Source: Hypomesus transpacificus
Lineage: Eukaryota; Chordata; Actinopteri; Osmeriformes; Osmeridae
Length of the DNA stretch: 64,000 nucleotides
Reading direction: 5' to 3'
Assembly: GCF_021917145.1 (NCBI RefSeq)
Contig: NC_061080.1
Coordinates: forward strand, 8,879,631 to 8,943,630
Positions 19,503-31,328 of this stretch are shown one piece after another (within the stretch, counting starts at the first letter, position 1; every line of letters begins with the position of its first letter). Both the position numbers and the translations under genes were made by a program. The notes under the pieces were generated by a model. That model had not been told where the DNA came from. It worked only from the letters and a program-made list of their open reading frames with translations, and searched no databases.

Positions 19503-20707
19503 TCACCTGTGTTTCTTCATGTGTTCAGCCAGAGAACCACTTCGGGCAAATAGTTTGCTACATTCCTGACATTGAAAAGGTTTCTCTCCTGTATGTTTCC
19601 TCATGTGTTCAACGAAAACAGACGGACGATGAAACGATTTGTTACATTGATGACACTGATATGGTTTCTCTCCTGTGTGTGTTCTCATGTGTTCAGCCAG
19701 AGTACCACTTCGAGCAAATAGTTTGCTACATTCCTGACATTGAAAAGGTTTCTCTCCTGTGTGTGTCCTCATGTGTTCAGCCAGAGTACCACTTCGAGCA
19801 AATAGTTTGCTACATTCCTGACATTGATAAGGTTTCTCTCGTGTGTGTGTCCTCATGTGTTCAGCTAGAGTACCACTTCGAGCAAATAGTTTGCTACATT
19901 TCTGACATTGATATGGTTTCTCTCCTGTGTGTGTCCTCATGTGCACAACCAAATCTGACTTCATACAAAATCTTTTGTTACATTCCTGACATTGATAAGG
20001 TTTCTCTCTTGTGTGTGTCCTCATGTGTTCAGCCAAAGTACTACTTCGAGCAAATAGTTTGCTGCATTCCGGACATTTATATGGTTTCTCTCCTGTGTGT
20101 GTCCTCATATGAATAACCAGGTGACCCTTCTGAGAAAACCGTTTGTTACATTGTTGACATTGATAAAATGTCCCTTCTGTGTGTGTCCTCATATGAGAAA
20201 CCAAATTACTTTTCTGACTAAAAGTGTTGTTACATTGTTGACACTGATGTATTGATTTTCCTGTGTGACGTTTCTGTGGTATATTTTCCGTTGGCTGAGC
20301 CTCATTGTTTTGTCTTCTGTTTGGAAAAAGCAGCACTCCTCCATGTTCCTCCTCCTCCTCCAAACTCTGAGCTGTAGGACAGTCTGGAGCTACAACAGAG
20401 AGGGGCTGAGAGTCACTGCCTGGATCTGGTGATGCATAGTCTTGTCCATCAGACTCTGCTTTGATTTGCTCCTCAGTTGTGTTGGGTAGAGAGTCTCCTT
20501 CTCTGTTCTCCTCTTTAACAGTCAGGTCAAGATGTGAACGTTCAGAAAAGCCTTCCTGATCAGACTCATGTTTCACACAGGGAGAACTGAACATGGAGTC
20601 TGTAGTTTCAGACTGCAGTCCTTGGAGCTGCTCTTCCTCCTGACTGGTGCACAGCTCCTGTTCTTCTTTAATCTGTGGGGGCTCCGGGAGAGAGAGCTGC
20701 TGCACAT
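19503..20707 (-). CDS. C2H2 zinc-finger protein, zinc-finger exon (nine fingers)
   Basis: Minus-strand terminal exon. The acceptor TTCTTCCCGCCAG lies immediately before 20707, so the upstream MSCFFFP reading is intronic and the true exon opens with (D)VQQLSLPEPPQIKEEQ. An acidic region of about 150 residues follows, rich in KEE/QEEEE, then nine C2H2 fingers joined by HTGEKPY/F linkers. Fingers 3, 5-7 and 9 share SKLFARSGTLAEH-type recognition helices, showing recent finger duplication. Such proteins bind DNA in the nucleus. The frame stops right after finger 9 because two bases are missing in the linker; a partial tenth finger follows out of frame. The first coding exon is probably elsewhere: see 54598-54790, which matches in phase. 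Confidence 0.88.
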
Positions 20708-20821
20708 CTGGCGGGAAGAAGAAGCAAGACAACAGTTAGATGTGGCCTGCTTCATTATTCTGCAACATGGATTGACAGCTAAAGAGACCAATTAAAACTA
20801 AAGTATGTAGATAGTATAGTA

Positions 20822-20925
20822 CTGTCAAATGATTAAAATATTGAATCACGATTAATCGCATTAATGTCATAGTTAACTCGCGATTAATCGCAATTAATCG
20901 CACATTTTAATCTATTCTAAATGTC
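20822..20925. repeat. GATTAATCGC repeat (hAT-like end)
   Basis: Contains ACTGTCAAATGATTAAAATA and several GATTAATCGC(A) units. The pattern resembles the end of hAT elements common in fish. The other end was not found. Confidence 0.45.
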
Positions 20926-21217
20926 CCTTGATTGATTTTTGTCTCATAATTTTTTCTCATTGTAAATGTTCTTATCAACATGGAGAAGTGGATCAGATTG
21001 CTTGGTGCGAATGTTTTTTTTTATTGAAACCATCATTGCAATCGCCTGCCTTTGACGAGGGGGCGGAGAATTCGCATCAGCTGTGTGCTTGGCCATCAAG
21101 TGGTATTTCAGACTGGCGGGGTGCGATGATAGCTCAGTTCACAACGACAAAACACACAGATCACTTTGGTCTTGTCAATGGAACCATTTGGCAACTTTTT
21201 TTAAATCAACTTTCCAA

Positions 21218-22388
21218 CAGGGTTCATACACATTTTGACCAACGGATTTCCATGACTTTTCCATGCCTTTTCAATGACTTTAAACCAAATTTCCATGACC
21301 AAACTTTTTGTGAAATCTTGGTGTATACGTTAAAAAGTTGTATTACACGGCTGTTCGTAATACTGTAGAATGCTCCATTCACTTAAATGGGGCTTCCCAA
21401 CGTTCTGCGGTGAACAATTTTTTTACATTTGAACTTTGCTATGCATATTTGACCGCTGTCAAGGGAAGTGGCCTTTTTGCTTCGGATTCACATCTTTCTC
21501 CGCAAGCAGTCCGGTAACTTTTCAACCCCAGCGTAATCCGTTGCTTAGCGACATCAGCTGATTTGAAGCCTAAAGAATGTTCAACATCTATGAAGTTCAA
21601 CTTCGAATTATTTTTCTGCTGATCAACACTACGAACGGTAACAAATAAATTGTAAAAAGACGCACTGTGTTAAGTTATTTTTTTCGCAAGTAGCCGTGTG
21701 CGGCATAATGTATAGAACGCCGGTCTTAGTCGGGAAAAAAAGCCCCTTCAGCCCACATTACCTCCGCAGTTAGGACTTCATTTTTTGTCACAGCATCGGT
21801 TATCGACCCCTGCTGCTAGGCGTAGCACTGGACCTCGCTGTGGTGAGAAAGCCGGTGATGGGAGCTGCTGTAGCTTTGCTAGCAGCACCCATCACCGGGC
21901 TGCTGTAGCTGTGCTAGCAGCAGCGCTCTGATGTTTGCTACCTTTGGAATGGCTAGTTAATGCCGCCTCTCCCATGTTTGAAATGTCGAATGATTTTCCA
22001 CCACACAACCGACATTTTGCTCGTCCCGGGTCTTTGTCTGTTTAATGTATCTTTCCATTTGTAGCCAATCATCGTTAAAGCTACACTTTCCTGGCATTTT
22101 GAATTATCCATCGCGCTTCTCTGAGTTACTGTTGCTATGGCCATCTAACTTTTCAGTTAGTATGAGAGCGTATGCCTGCTTATATTTTGAACGTATTTCT
22201 TTTAAACGCATGTGAATTATTTAAAACTCAGCGTAAATAAACAACATGAAAATATGATTATAACAACTTTCCATGACTTTTCCAAAACTTTTGGGATTTA
22301 TTTTTTTTCAAGCACTTTTCCAGGCCTGGAAATAACCATCTTAAAATTCCATGAATTTTCCAGGTTTTCCATGACCGTACGAACCCTG
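21218..22388. mobile_element. hAT-like element, 1171 bp, CAGGGTTC ends
   Basis: Left CAGGGTTCATACACATTTTG and right (reverse complement) CAGGGTTCGTACGGTCATGG, each followed by TTCCATGACTTTTCC-type subterminal repeats (21248, 22268, 22350). TTCCAA lies on both sides, an imperfect target duplication. No transposase ORF. Confidence 0.75.
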
Positions 22389-22472
22389 TTCCAATCAGAA
22401 TCTTATTGTAATCCATTTTGGCGTCTCGTGCTCGCCATCCACTCAAAACGTAACGTTAGCCTACTACTGTAC

Positions 22473-23333
22473 TAGGGTACGATTCGTTGTGTCGCGCGAT
22501 TATTACGCCACTCAATATGTCGCGGAGATGTTTGAGTATAAAAAAAACAAAGTTTCGTTGAGCGCGGACCGGAGGTAGAGGAAAGGCCATCGGAGAGACG
22601 TTGAGTAATGTTGTTCTGAAACACATGGCTGAGGCAGAGAAATCAGTATGACCCAAGTCATCCAAGGTGTGGGAGCATTTCACACTAAATACATAGAAAC
22701 AGTGTGTTAATTGACCGAGGTGAAGTTAGTTTCATATTCGACATTCGTCTCACATTCGGAAGACGCTACTTTGCAGCATCGCGTTAGGGACTGGGTGAAA
22801 ACAACCCATACCATTTTGAAAAATGTAGACTTTTATAATATTTTTGGGAATATAAAACCTCAAACAGACACCAAAGTATCTTAACAATGTCTGGTATACT
22901 TCCACAGCCTTTACTTAATTTACTTACTTAATTATAGAAAATCACTCATCTTTGAAAATAGCTTAATCCTTACAAATTGTTAAAAAAAAAAAAAATTGTG
23001 TCAAAAAATCTTAAATATACACCAGATTATTCTAATTAAGTCTGGCCTATTTCCACAACCTTTCAATTTTCAATAAAGTTCTAAGCAAAACTCAAATAAA
23101 TTGCTCATCATGGAAAATAGCATTAACTCAATGCTAATATTAATAACTTTTTAAAAATGCCTGTGTGCACATTCTGAAGATTTTTTGCATTGTGAATTTG
23201 CACTGTCAGTTCTGTTTTTGAATAAAGGGTTGAAAATTAATGCTTTTTTGTTTTTTCATCCGATTCATTGATTCATTGAAAAAAGAATCGACAGATTAAT
23301 CGATTATTAAAAAAATCGTTAGTTGCAGCCCTA
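22473..23333 (+). mobile_element. hAT element copy 1 with degenerate BED-finger exon
   Basis: Flanked by TACTGTAC (22465-22472) and TACTGAAC (23334-23341), seven of eight bases matching. The right end is the complement of TAGGGCTGCAACTAACGATT. On the plus strand 22626 onward reads MAEAEKSV, stop, PKSSKVWEHFTLNT, the start of a BED-type hAT transposase with a nonsense change. The interior aligns with the copy at 50943-52311 in the opposite orientation. The left end has lost part of its TIR. Confidence 0.82.
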
Positions 23334-23923
23334 TACTGAACTTCTTAGCCCACTCGCAAGCCCAAACAAGTCTGTGCGGCGTGCCTGTTGTTTTGTTTCC
23401 GGTCTAGCTAGATCCGGTGTGGTGTTGTAGATTTTATAATGTCAGTAGTTTTTGCAACAGCATGTGAAAAAAACTACAAAGTTTTCTAGGCCAAAAAGAA
23501 CATAAATCTCGCAGTAATTTATTTTTTAATAACGAGTTTAACTGACAGCGTTTAACTGACAGCACTAATATAGAGATCTTAGCATGGGTTCTATGGGATG
23601 GTGTCCAAATAGAGAACACTCCACCCAACCCAGATATTAAAGGTCACATGACATGAAAACTTCACTTTAGGAGGTTATTTAAGATTAATATGAGTTACCC
23701 TAGCCTGCCTTTGGTCCCCCAGTGGCTAGAAATTTGGATAGGTGTAAACCATGTCCTGGGTATTCTTCTCCGCCTTTGAGGAAAATGAAAGCTCAAACGC
23801 TCGGTTTTGAAAAATCCCCTATTGTGACGTATGTATCCCCTATTGTGACGTCACCTCCCCTCTCTCTGCTTTGACAGAAACTGAGCTACGACCATGCAAG
23901 TGTTTTTAGCCTTGAGAGACATC

Positions 23924-24046
23924 ATGGCTTGCAAACAAACGAAGCATTACATTTGCTCAGTTTGGATGTACAAAGGAAAAGAAAAGTACTTTTACGGTTG
24001 CTTCATCCGAGCCTCTGAGGACCCAGGGCCTCATTTACCAACAGGA
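23924..24046 (+). pseudogene. THAP zinc-finger exon start (copy B)
   Basis: After GAGACATC, ATG opens MACKQTKHYICSVWMYKGK, parallel to MASKRTKHNSCSVFGCTNQ in copy C. The second cysteine of the CX4C pair is changed (frame/residue damage) and the reading is lost at a repeat beginning near 24024. In intact THAP proteins this module binds DNA through a C2CH zinc site. Confidence 0.6.
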
Positions 24047-25659
24047 TTGCGCCCATTTCAGGCGTGAAATAGCAGGTAAAGACATAACACCGTATTTACA
24101 AAGGTTGAGTAAAAACGCAGATTACCGCTGCTGGGAGGGTAAAAGGGAAAAAGGGTGTGTATATTTCTAGCTCCTGTTTGCTGAGATTTTTTTTTCTTTT
24201 TCGAATCACCCATGGTGGCAGTACCATGCAGGCGATTTCCCGTCTGTTAACGGCACACAAATTAACAAGTTAACTAACGCTATATAATTTTGTTGCTTTA
24301 TGGTTACCGAGCTTGCTACCCTTAGAATGTGGCTGTCACGTTAGCTCTGCAGCTAACAGCTGAGTTAATGTCGCTAATGTAAAGGTAGATACCATCAAGT
24401 ATGTGTGTGAATACACGTGCTGTAACGGCGAGTGTTGTACATTTACGCAAGTCGCGCTAACACGAATAAGTCTCACTTGGGTAAACGTCAACTTAGACTT
24501 AAGCCTCAAGCCGTTCCACTAACGTTCTGTTCCACTAACAGGCAATGCTAATTCAAGCTAGGTCTCAATAAGCTTACACCATATAGTTAATATAACTGGA
24601 GTAAGCTACTTTTGTCTTCCAAGATGGCGTCCCCATTCATTTCTATGAAAAGTGCTCAGTGGCGCAGTGAGGCAAGCGAGAGTGCGAGACTGGACGCGGC
24701 CATCTTTCCACTTCCGTGTCTTCCGGTATAGCTTTAGTGGCTCTTTTTTTTCCTAGCTCCAAGACCTCGTGCACGCTTGCAACTAGCTGTACACGTCATA
24801 CTTTGCGAAAACCAGTCGCGAGCATAGATTGATATGGTTACGAGCGTGTGAGCTAAGGCATTGCAGTTGCAAAATCTATGGGCAGAATGGGGTACAAGTC
24901 CGATGAGAATCAGACACATGATGCAAACTTAACGGAAATGTATTCTGTCACTGTATAGTATTCTTTTCACTTGTTTTTTTTGAAATAGGCTATAGGGCTA
25001 AATATAGGGCTATTCTAGATGGAACTCATCACATATGTTGATTTTTTTCTCCGTGATATGAGTATGATTTCCAACGCATTGTATCGGATGAAATTATCTG
25101 TTAACATGAACAGCTCCGTCGTTGTTCTCGCCAGGCAAAGAAAGCTTCATAGTTATTTAGGTACCAAAATCTTCCATAATGCAGACTTACCATAGCTTAC
25201 TGTCAACTTTATATTCAAACGAAATGCCACGAAATTCACACTGCCTTCAATTTCACATAAGTGTCGAAATGTGACCTGTGTTTTATATGTTCAACCTAGA
25301 AAACCAAACGTCTATTAATGGATATAACGTGATCTAACAAGACGTGTTAATAATGTAACAAATAAAAGCTTGAGAAGTGTGTCAAAAATATACTTTATTG
25401 AACATTTGCCTTTGAAAGGGGCATATTCATAGAACCATATAGGCTACAAGACGTTACCATCAGATGTAAGTGGGGGTGAAACATAGTCACTACCATGGCT
25501 GCAGGTCCAGATGCTGCTTGTCTACGGCCCCCCCCCCCCCCACACTCCCCGTTGCAAGTGTCTTTGTAAATGTTGGGTGTATGTGCTGAGGTTTTAGCCT
25601 GTTCCCATACTGTACTCCTCTAGGAGCATTGTATGGGGGTTGCCTTTTTCTCTCCTCCT

Positions 25660-25795
25660 CTCTCCGCATGTTATGCTGTAACTTTTCTAGTTGGCGCCGT
25701 AAATGGCTGCCTGGGTAGGCTCTCCTGCCAAAGTAAATTCCTTGTCTGTGCATACTTTCATGGCGAATAAACACCAATTCTGATTCAGACCTTCA
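25660..25795 (+). repeat. Rex1/CR1-like LINE 3' tail
   Basis: CTGCCAAAGTAAATTCCTTG, TCATGGCGAATAAACACC and TTCTGATTCAGA match the end of the LINE at 47470-47540. It sits inside Kolobok-like copy B. The minus-strand ORF over it is a shadow. Confidence 0.75.
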
Positions 25796-27806
25796 TTGTC
25801 CCACAAAACCAGTCTGGCACAATCAAAAAAAGAATAATGGGTGTGTTTAACAAAAGCTTCTTAAGGCAAGACTAATATTATTTAAATATCATTTCCTATT
25901 GTGGTTAACAGTTTAAGTATTTATCTTCGTCTTTGCTCCAGATAGACATGTCAACAATCTATGCTCGCGCTTATAATAATATATTTGCCATCATGTCATG
26001 AACGTTTTTACGAAAAATCAAATCTGTTTTAAAATAACGGGAATAAACTATATTAACAACATTTCATGTATGTGTGACAACGATTTGCTAAACTTGCTAC
26101 AACAAGGCAGGCAACTCAAGCCATTTCTCCCTGTGCTCATTCAATATAAGTTTATGGCTCATTCAGCTCAATGTAAATCGGCTATCGGCCAATGTGAACT
26201 TTTGTGCTCGTGCCCTGTTAGTATCCGCAAGCACATTTGCAGGCAACTTTTATGACGTAAGCAAATAAATGGGGTGCTAGTTTAGCCATTTCGGATTGGT
26301 CTCAAACTTGGCAAAAATTGGGGGGAAAAATTATATGAGAAAGCTAGTAGTATGAGCCAGGTTTGAGAATCGAACAAAAATTATTAGGGGAGATAGTTTT
26401 GTAAATGTTGACTGGAGATAATAGAATAAAAACGACCAGAAGAGTCGGAAACCTAACCGTAATGCAATACCACCTACATCCACCGTTGTAGGTGGATGTA
26501 CGTTGCTTCAAACCGAGGGGCGAGAGCTTGGCTTATACTGTGCAGCCCAGATCAGGCGATCGTCGAAAAGGAGTTATGTCGCAAAAAGTAAAGCGTAAAG
26601 CAGCAGAGGGGTGTTGTTTCATCAGCATAAATAGATTTTTTTAGTTTTTTGGGAGTTGTCCCCAAAAAGGGCAATGTTGCCGCAATTAACGTGGCAAGGG
26701 AGACAACTTGTCAAACCATAACGACCGTTAACATGCGTAAATTGTAGACCTACCAAATCGTCTTAACATATATATATATATATATGCATTTAGGCCTACT
26801 GATAATTAGCGTAATTTGATGAGCTGTCTGAAACCGTTCTGACAGTAGGCTAGCCTATGGCCGATATTCTTAACAGGAGATTGAGAATAATAGCCCAAAA
26901 AAGTGGCAGCAATTGAAAATTGTAGGATAAAATTCAAAACACTGAAGAAAGCCATGGTTAATTGCACTTGATGTTGGCTAATAATGTTTTTGTCTTGACA
27001 TCTTGAACAAAATCAATAAATTACTCAAAATAACTTTGCCACACGCAATTATTAACTGATAGGCTAAATGCTGAGCTTTAAGATAAAAGGGAAAGATAAC
27101 CATGACTAAAATAGGGATTCACTGAAATGACTAGTATTGCACAGATCCAGAACTTACTTTTTAGATCAGAAGGTGACCCAAACTGCACACTTTGTTTGGC
27201 AGAACACTCATTTAAAATTGCTCAGCATGACTATCATTATTATATTACAAGTATTTCCAATTAACATAGTCTGCCTCCACAGATCCAGAGGGGGCTTGGA
27301 CAGTGACAGACTGTGGCTGTGTCAAGTGTTGTAACAGCCTAACTTTGGGAAAGCATATCCTACTGGGAACATTAGGGGAGACTGTTGGGCACAGCATCTA
27401 ATTGTCTTCTTTGGAAAGGGCAACATTTGTTGGTTGGTGTTATGGCACGCGCGTTATCCGCCTTTCCCCTCATTGAAATTACTATGAGTGTGCACCTCTG
27501 CAAACCAGGGTGATCAGATGAGAAACAGCAAATTCGAGGCATCTTACGGCAACGGGGCTACGAGCCATTGCGATACATCCATTGTAAACATTAGTGCATG
27601 GTAACGCCTCTCTCCTCCTCATGAGGATTTAAAGCTACAGACACAGAAACAGCGAGTCTTGAGGAAAGCTCATTGTGGGACTGCTCATAGTGGCTGTAAT
27701 TATGCACCAAGGCTGAATTTCGGGAAAGAGACTTCAGATACAGTATTAGGGGACCACTAAGGCCTATATAAAAGCATCCAAAAACAGCATGTCATGTGAC
27801 CTTTAA

Positions 27807-28364
27807 GACTTCACAGTTCATTTCACAACCACTATTGTTTACAGCACATGATATAACTCGTAGCTCTGATGTCATGACTTGTTCAAGGTTAGGGATAACA
27901 TGTCTGAACATTTATAAAGCCTTCTGAGAAGCTCATGAGTGATGTTTGTCATTATTCTTGGATTCAACTAAGTAGCTTCATTCAATTTTTGAATCCACTT
28001 TCCTATCCAGGACTGATGCCATATCTCCTTTGGTTTCACTCCTATATCCACAGTGACACCACTGCTTTCAATTAGTGTCTGCAGGCCACAAGCATCATCT
28101 ACACTCTGAACTATGATTTGAACCTGTGTTTGCTGTGGAGAATGTAGGCCCTTTTCCTGTTATTTTAAAACTGTAAAAAAACAATACCTTGCTTAAAATA
28201 TTAAAGAAATGTGTCATGATCTTTAACTTTATGCCTTTTGGAAATCAGGTAATCTTTTACTCGCTTAGCTATTTATAGCAACAGAAATTTTGACCAAGGA
28301 TGCCCAAACCTTGCCTGGGCGCTAAGATGTGGTTACTTTGCCCTATGACATGGATAAATTAATG
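27807..28364. other. Unannotated interval between Kolobok and hAT elements
   Basis: No gene or repeat boundary recognised. Moderately AT-rich, with no ORF above 60 codons that looks real. Confidence 0.3.
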
Positions 28365-28938
28365 TATTTTGGCAGGGGCGGATTTACCCATTAGGCAAAG
28401 TAGGCAACCGCCTGGGGCCCCCAGCTGCCAGGGGGCCCCTTGAAAGACTCCATAAAAATACTATATGATCAATAATAACTATAATAATAATAACACAAAT
28501 CAAGCGAATAGTGTTTTACTGAGTGTACATCGTGACTGTCTCCTGACTAAGTAAGTGACTTCAATTTGTAGTATTGTGTTGTGTTTTTGCTAAATCTTGT
28601 GTCTGGGCAGGGCTGATAGACAGCAGTTATCCAGGCCGTTAAGTAAAGTAGCTAGCTAGAGATCGAGTTCAGGGTACTTGCCGCTGCGTGAGACCCTGGC
28701 CTTTGTTGACATAATTAGGGTCATTGTCAGCTGCGCCTTGCATATTTAAGGCGTCTGGCAATCTAGAGGCAGCCTCGCCTGGCAGCCTCGGTGCATGAAG
28801 ACTCAGTCGAACAAAGACAGGGAGTCTACCGGCGGGAGTCCACCGAGGAAGGCCGACGGGGCCGGATCACTTCTTCTGATAAGTATCAACGTATTCATAT
28901 TTATATTATATCCTACCTAGAACATTTTCATAGCTAGC

Positions 28939-30330
28939 ATGTGTTTCCTTAGCATTCCTGTTCATTACACTACCCGTAGACGTAGATATGTCACAAAGTA
29001 TATACGTTCTACTTCTAACCTTCACTACCTATCCAGATCTTCTCCACCTGCCCTCTCTCTTTCTTTAGGGCTCTGGAACTGCCAGTCTGCTGTGAACAAG
29101 ACAGACTTCATCCCGGCGTTTGCATCTCATGCTTCTCTTCATGCCCTTGCGCTGACTGAGACATGGATCCGCCCAGAGAACACTCCAACTCCAGCTGCTC
29201 TCTCCGTCAACCACTCCTTCACTCACTCACCCCGCTCAACCGGGCGGGGTGGTGGGACAGGGCTGCTTCTATCCCCACATATAAAATACACATCCACACC
29301 ACTCCCTGTTACTGCCAAATCATTTGAACATCATTATGTTATGCTAACTGATCCTATCAAAGCATGCTTAATTGTTCTTTACCGCCCACCAGGACCGCTA
29401 GCCGACTTTGGGGAGGAGCTGGACATGCTCCTCAGCGTCCTCCCGGATGATGGAACCCCCCTGATAGTCCTTGGGGACTTCAACATCCACCTCCAAGGAA
29501 CGCAGGCCGTCGACTTCTTGTCTCTCCTGACTTCCTTTGACCTGACGTTGCTGAGCACACCGGCAACCTACAAGGCAGGCAAACAGCTAGACCTCGTCCT
29601 GACACGTAACTGTATCACTGACTTAACCTCTGTAACCCCACTGCAAATTTCTGATCACTTTATCCAATTCTCTGTCTCTCTCCCTCCAACCCCTCCTACC
29701 TCCCCTCCCCTTGTAACTTTCCGCCGCAACCTCCGCTCCCTATCCCCCTCCCATTTCTCCTCTATTGTAACATCCTTCCTCCCTCCCATTGACGAGTTCT
29801 CGTCCCACCCCACTAACACCGACTCCTTGTTAACCACTTTAACTGCATCACTTGACTCTCTCTGTCCCCTGTCAACCAGACCTGCGCGATCTTCTCCCTC
29901 CTGCCCGTGGCTTACGGATGTTATTCATGAAGAGCGGTCCACCCTTCGGGCAGCTGAGAGGAGATGGCGCAAGTCCAAAGACGGTCTGGACCTTGATAAG
30001 TATCACTACCTCCTTAACTATTTCTCTTCTCACATAACTGGTGCTAAAAACCTCTACTTTCTGAACATAATTAACTCTGCTTCAAACCCCCACAAGCTTT
30101 TTTCTACCTTCTCCACCCTTCTTAACCCACATCCCCCACCCCCTCCCTCCACCCTGACAGCAGACGACTTCTCCTTCTTCTTTGAGAAAAAAGTCGCCGA
30201 CATTAGCAGTCGGTTCCCTAAACCCACCTTTCCTACCCTCTCACCCTCCTCGACTGACCCAACTAAATGTCTAAACTCTGGGTGGGGCATGAAGAGAAAA
30301 CTCTCCTCTGTCCGAGGCAGAGATCTCTGA
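28939..30330 (+). pseudogene. L2 LINE endonuclease and start of RT
   Basis: A 463-residue frame. From about residue 45 it is an APE-type endonuclease: LWNCQSAVNKTDF, ALTETWIRPEN, GGGTGLLLSPH, CLIVLYRPPGP, LVLGDFNIH, LDLVLTRN, LQISDHFIQF are the successive catalytic motifs. After about residue 250 comes the linker to RT. The frame is lost near 30280-30330, so RT is not in frame. In an active element this enzyme nicks target DNA to prime reverse transcription. Confidence 0.88.
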
Positions 30331-30499
30331 CCTCATTTTCTCTCATCGCCCCACCTCCTGTCCCCTTGATCCTATCCCTTCCCCTCTCTTTCAAACCATC
30401 TCCCCCTCCATCATAACTTTTTTTCTCCATGTCCTAAACTCCTCTCACCTCCGGCACCTTTCCCTCTGCTTTCAAACAGGCCAGAGTTACCCCTCTACT

Positions 30500-31328
30500 C
30501 AAAAAACCCTCCCTTAATCCTGCCGTCCTCCAGAACTAAAGACCAGTATCACTGCTACCCTTCTTCTCAAAAACAATTGAACGTGCTGAATCTAACCAAC
30601 TGTCTTACTTTCTCTCTCAGAACAACCTGCTTGACCCCAACCAATCGGGCTTCAAGACTGGCCACTCCACAGAGACTACCCTTCTTTCAGTCACCACTAA
30701 CCTCCAGTCTGCCAGAGCGGCTTCCAGGTCATCCGTCATCATTCTGCTGGACCTTTCTGCAGCGTTTGATACGGTTAACCACCAGATCCTGCTCTCCAGA
30801 CTTTCTGAGATGGGCATCACTGGCACTGCACTCCAGTGGATCTCATCCTACCTGTCGGGAAGATCCTACCAGGTCTCCTGGGGAGGCAAACTGTCAGGCC
30901 CTCGCCAGCTCTCCACTGGCGTACCACAGGGCTCCGTCCTTGGCCCCCTCCTCTTCTCTCTGTACACCACCTCACTTGGACCAATCATCACCTCCCATGG
31001 CTTCTCCTACCACTGCTACGCTGATGACACGCAGCTGTACCTGTCGTTCCCCCCGACTGATCCGGGGATCTCAGCTAGGATTGAGGCCTGCCTCACAGAC
31101 ATCTCCGCCTGGATGACCGAGCACCACCTCCAGCTGAACCTCGCCAAAACAGAACTTCTCATCATCCCGGCTAAACCCTCCATCCCCCACGATCTGTCAA
31201 TCACCCTGGGATCTGCGACGGTGACCCCTTCATTCTCTGCCAGGAACCTTGGGGTTACCATGGATGACGAGCTCTCCCTCACGGCCCACTTATGCTCTTA
31301 TGGGTCTTCCCTTTTGGCACTTGTTTAG
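30500..31328 (+). pseudogene. L2 LINE reverse transcriptase, frameshifted and truncated
   Basis: RT blocks are split over frames: IILLDLSAAFDTVNHQILL (about 30735-30790), then ALQWISSYLSGRSYQVSW, STGVPQGSVLGPLLFSLY, and the catalytic YADDTQLYLSF at 31017. It ends LNLAKTELLIIPA...NLGVTMDDELSL and stops without the thumb and C-terminal domains seen at 36545-37100. Confidence 0.85.

Larger units (their letters stand above)
23641..27802 (+). mobile_element. Kolobok-like element copy B, 4.2 kb, TTAA target duplication
   Basis: TTAA at 23637-23640 and 27803-27806; ends AGGTCACATGACATG (left) and the complement of AGGTCACATGACATGC (right). A THAP-type exon start lies at 23924 and the last ~370 bp (27430-27802) are nearly the same as 55550-55924. 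No complete transposase remains. The interior holds a possible nested MITE beginning GGGCCTCATTTACCAACAGG (24024), a TTTCTATGAAAAG-type repeat near 24620-24720, a LINE tail at 25690-25790 and a short TA run at 26768-26785. Confidence 0.82.

Noticed and set aside
19481..20116. 211-codon plus-strand ORF of SLLCVSSCVQPEY-like repeats
   Set aside because: Antisense shadow of the C2H2 finger array on the minus strand.
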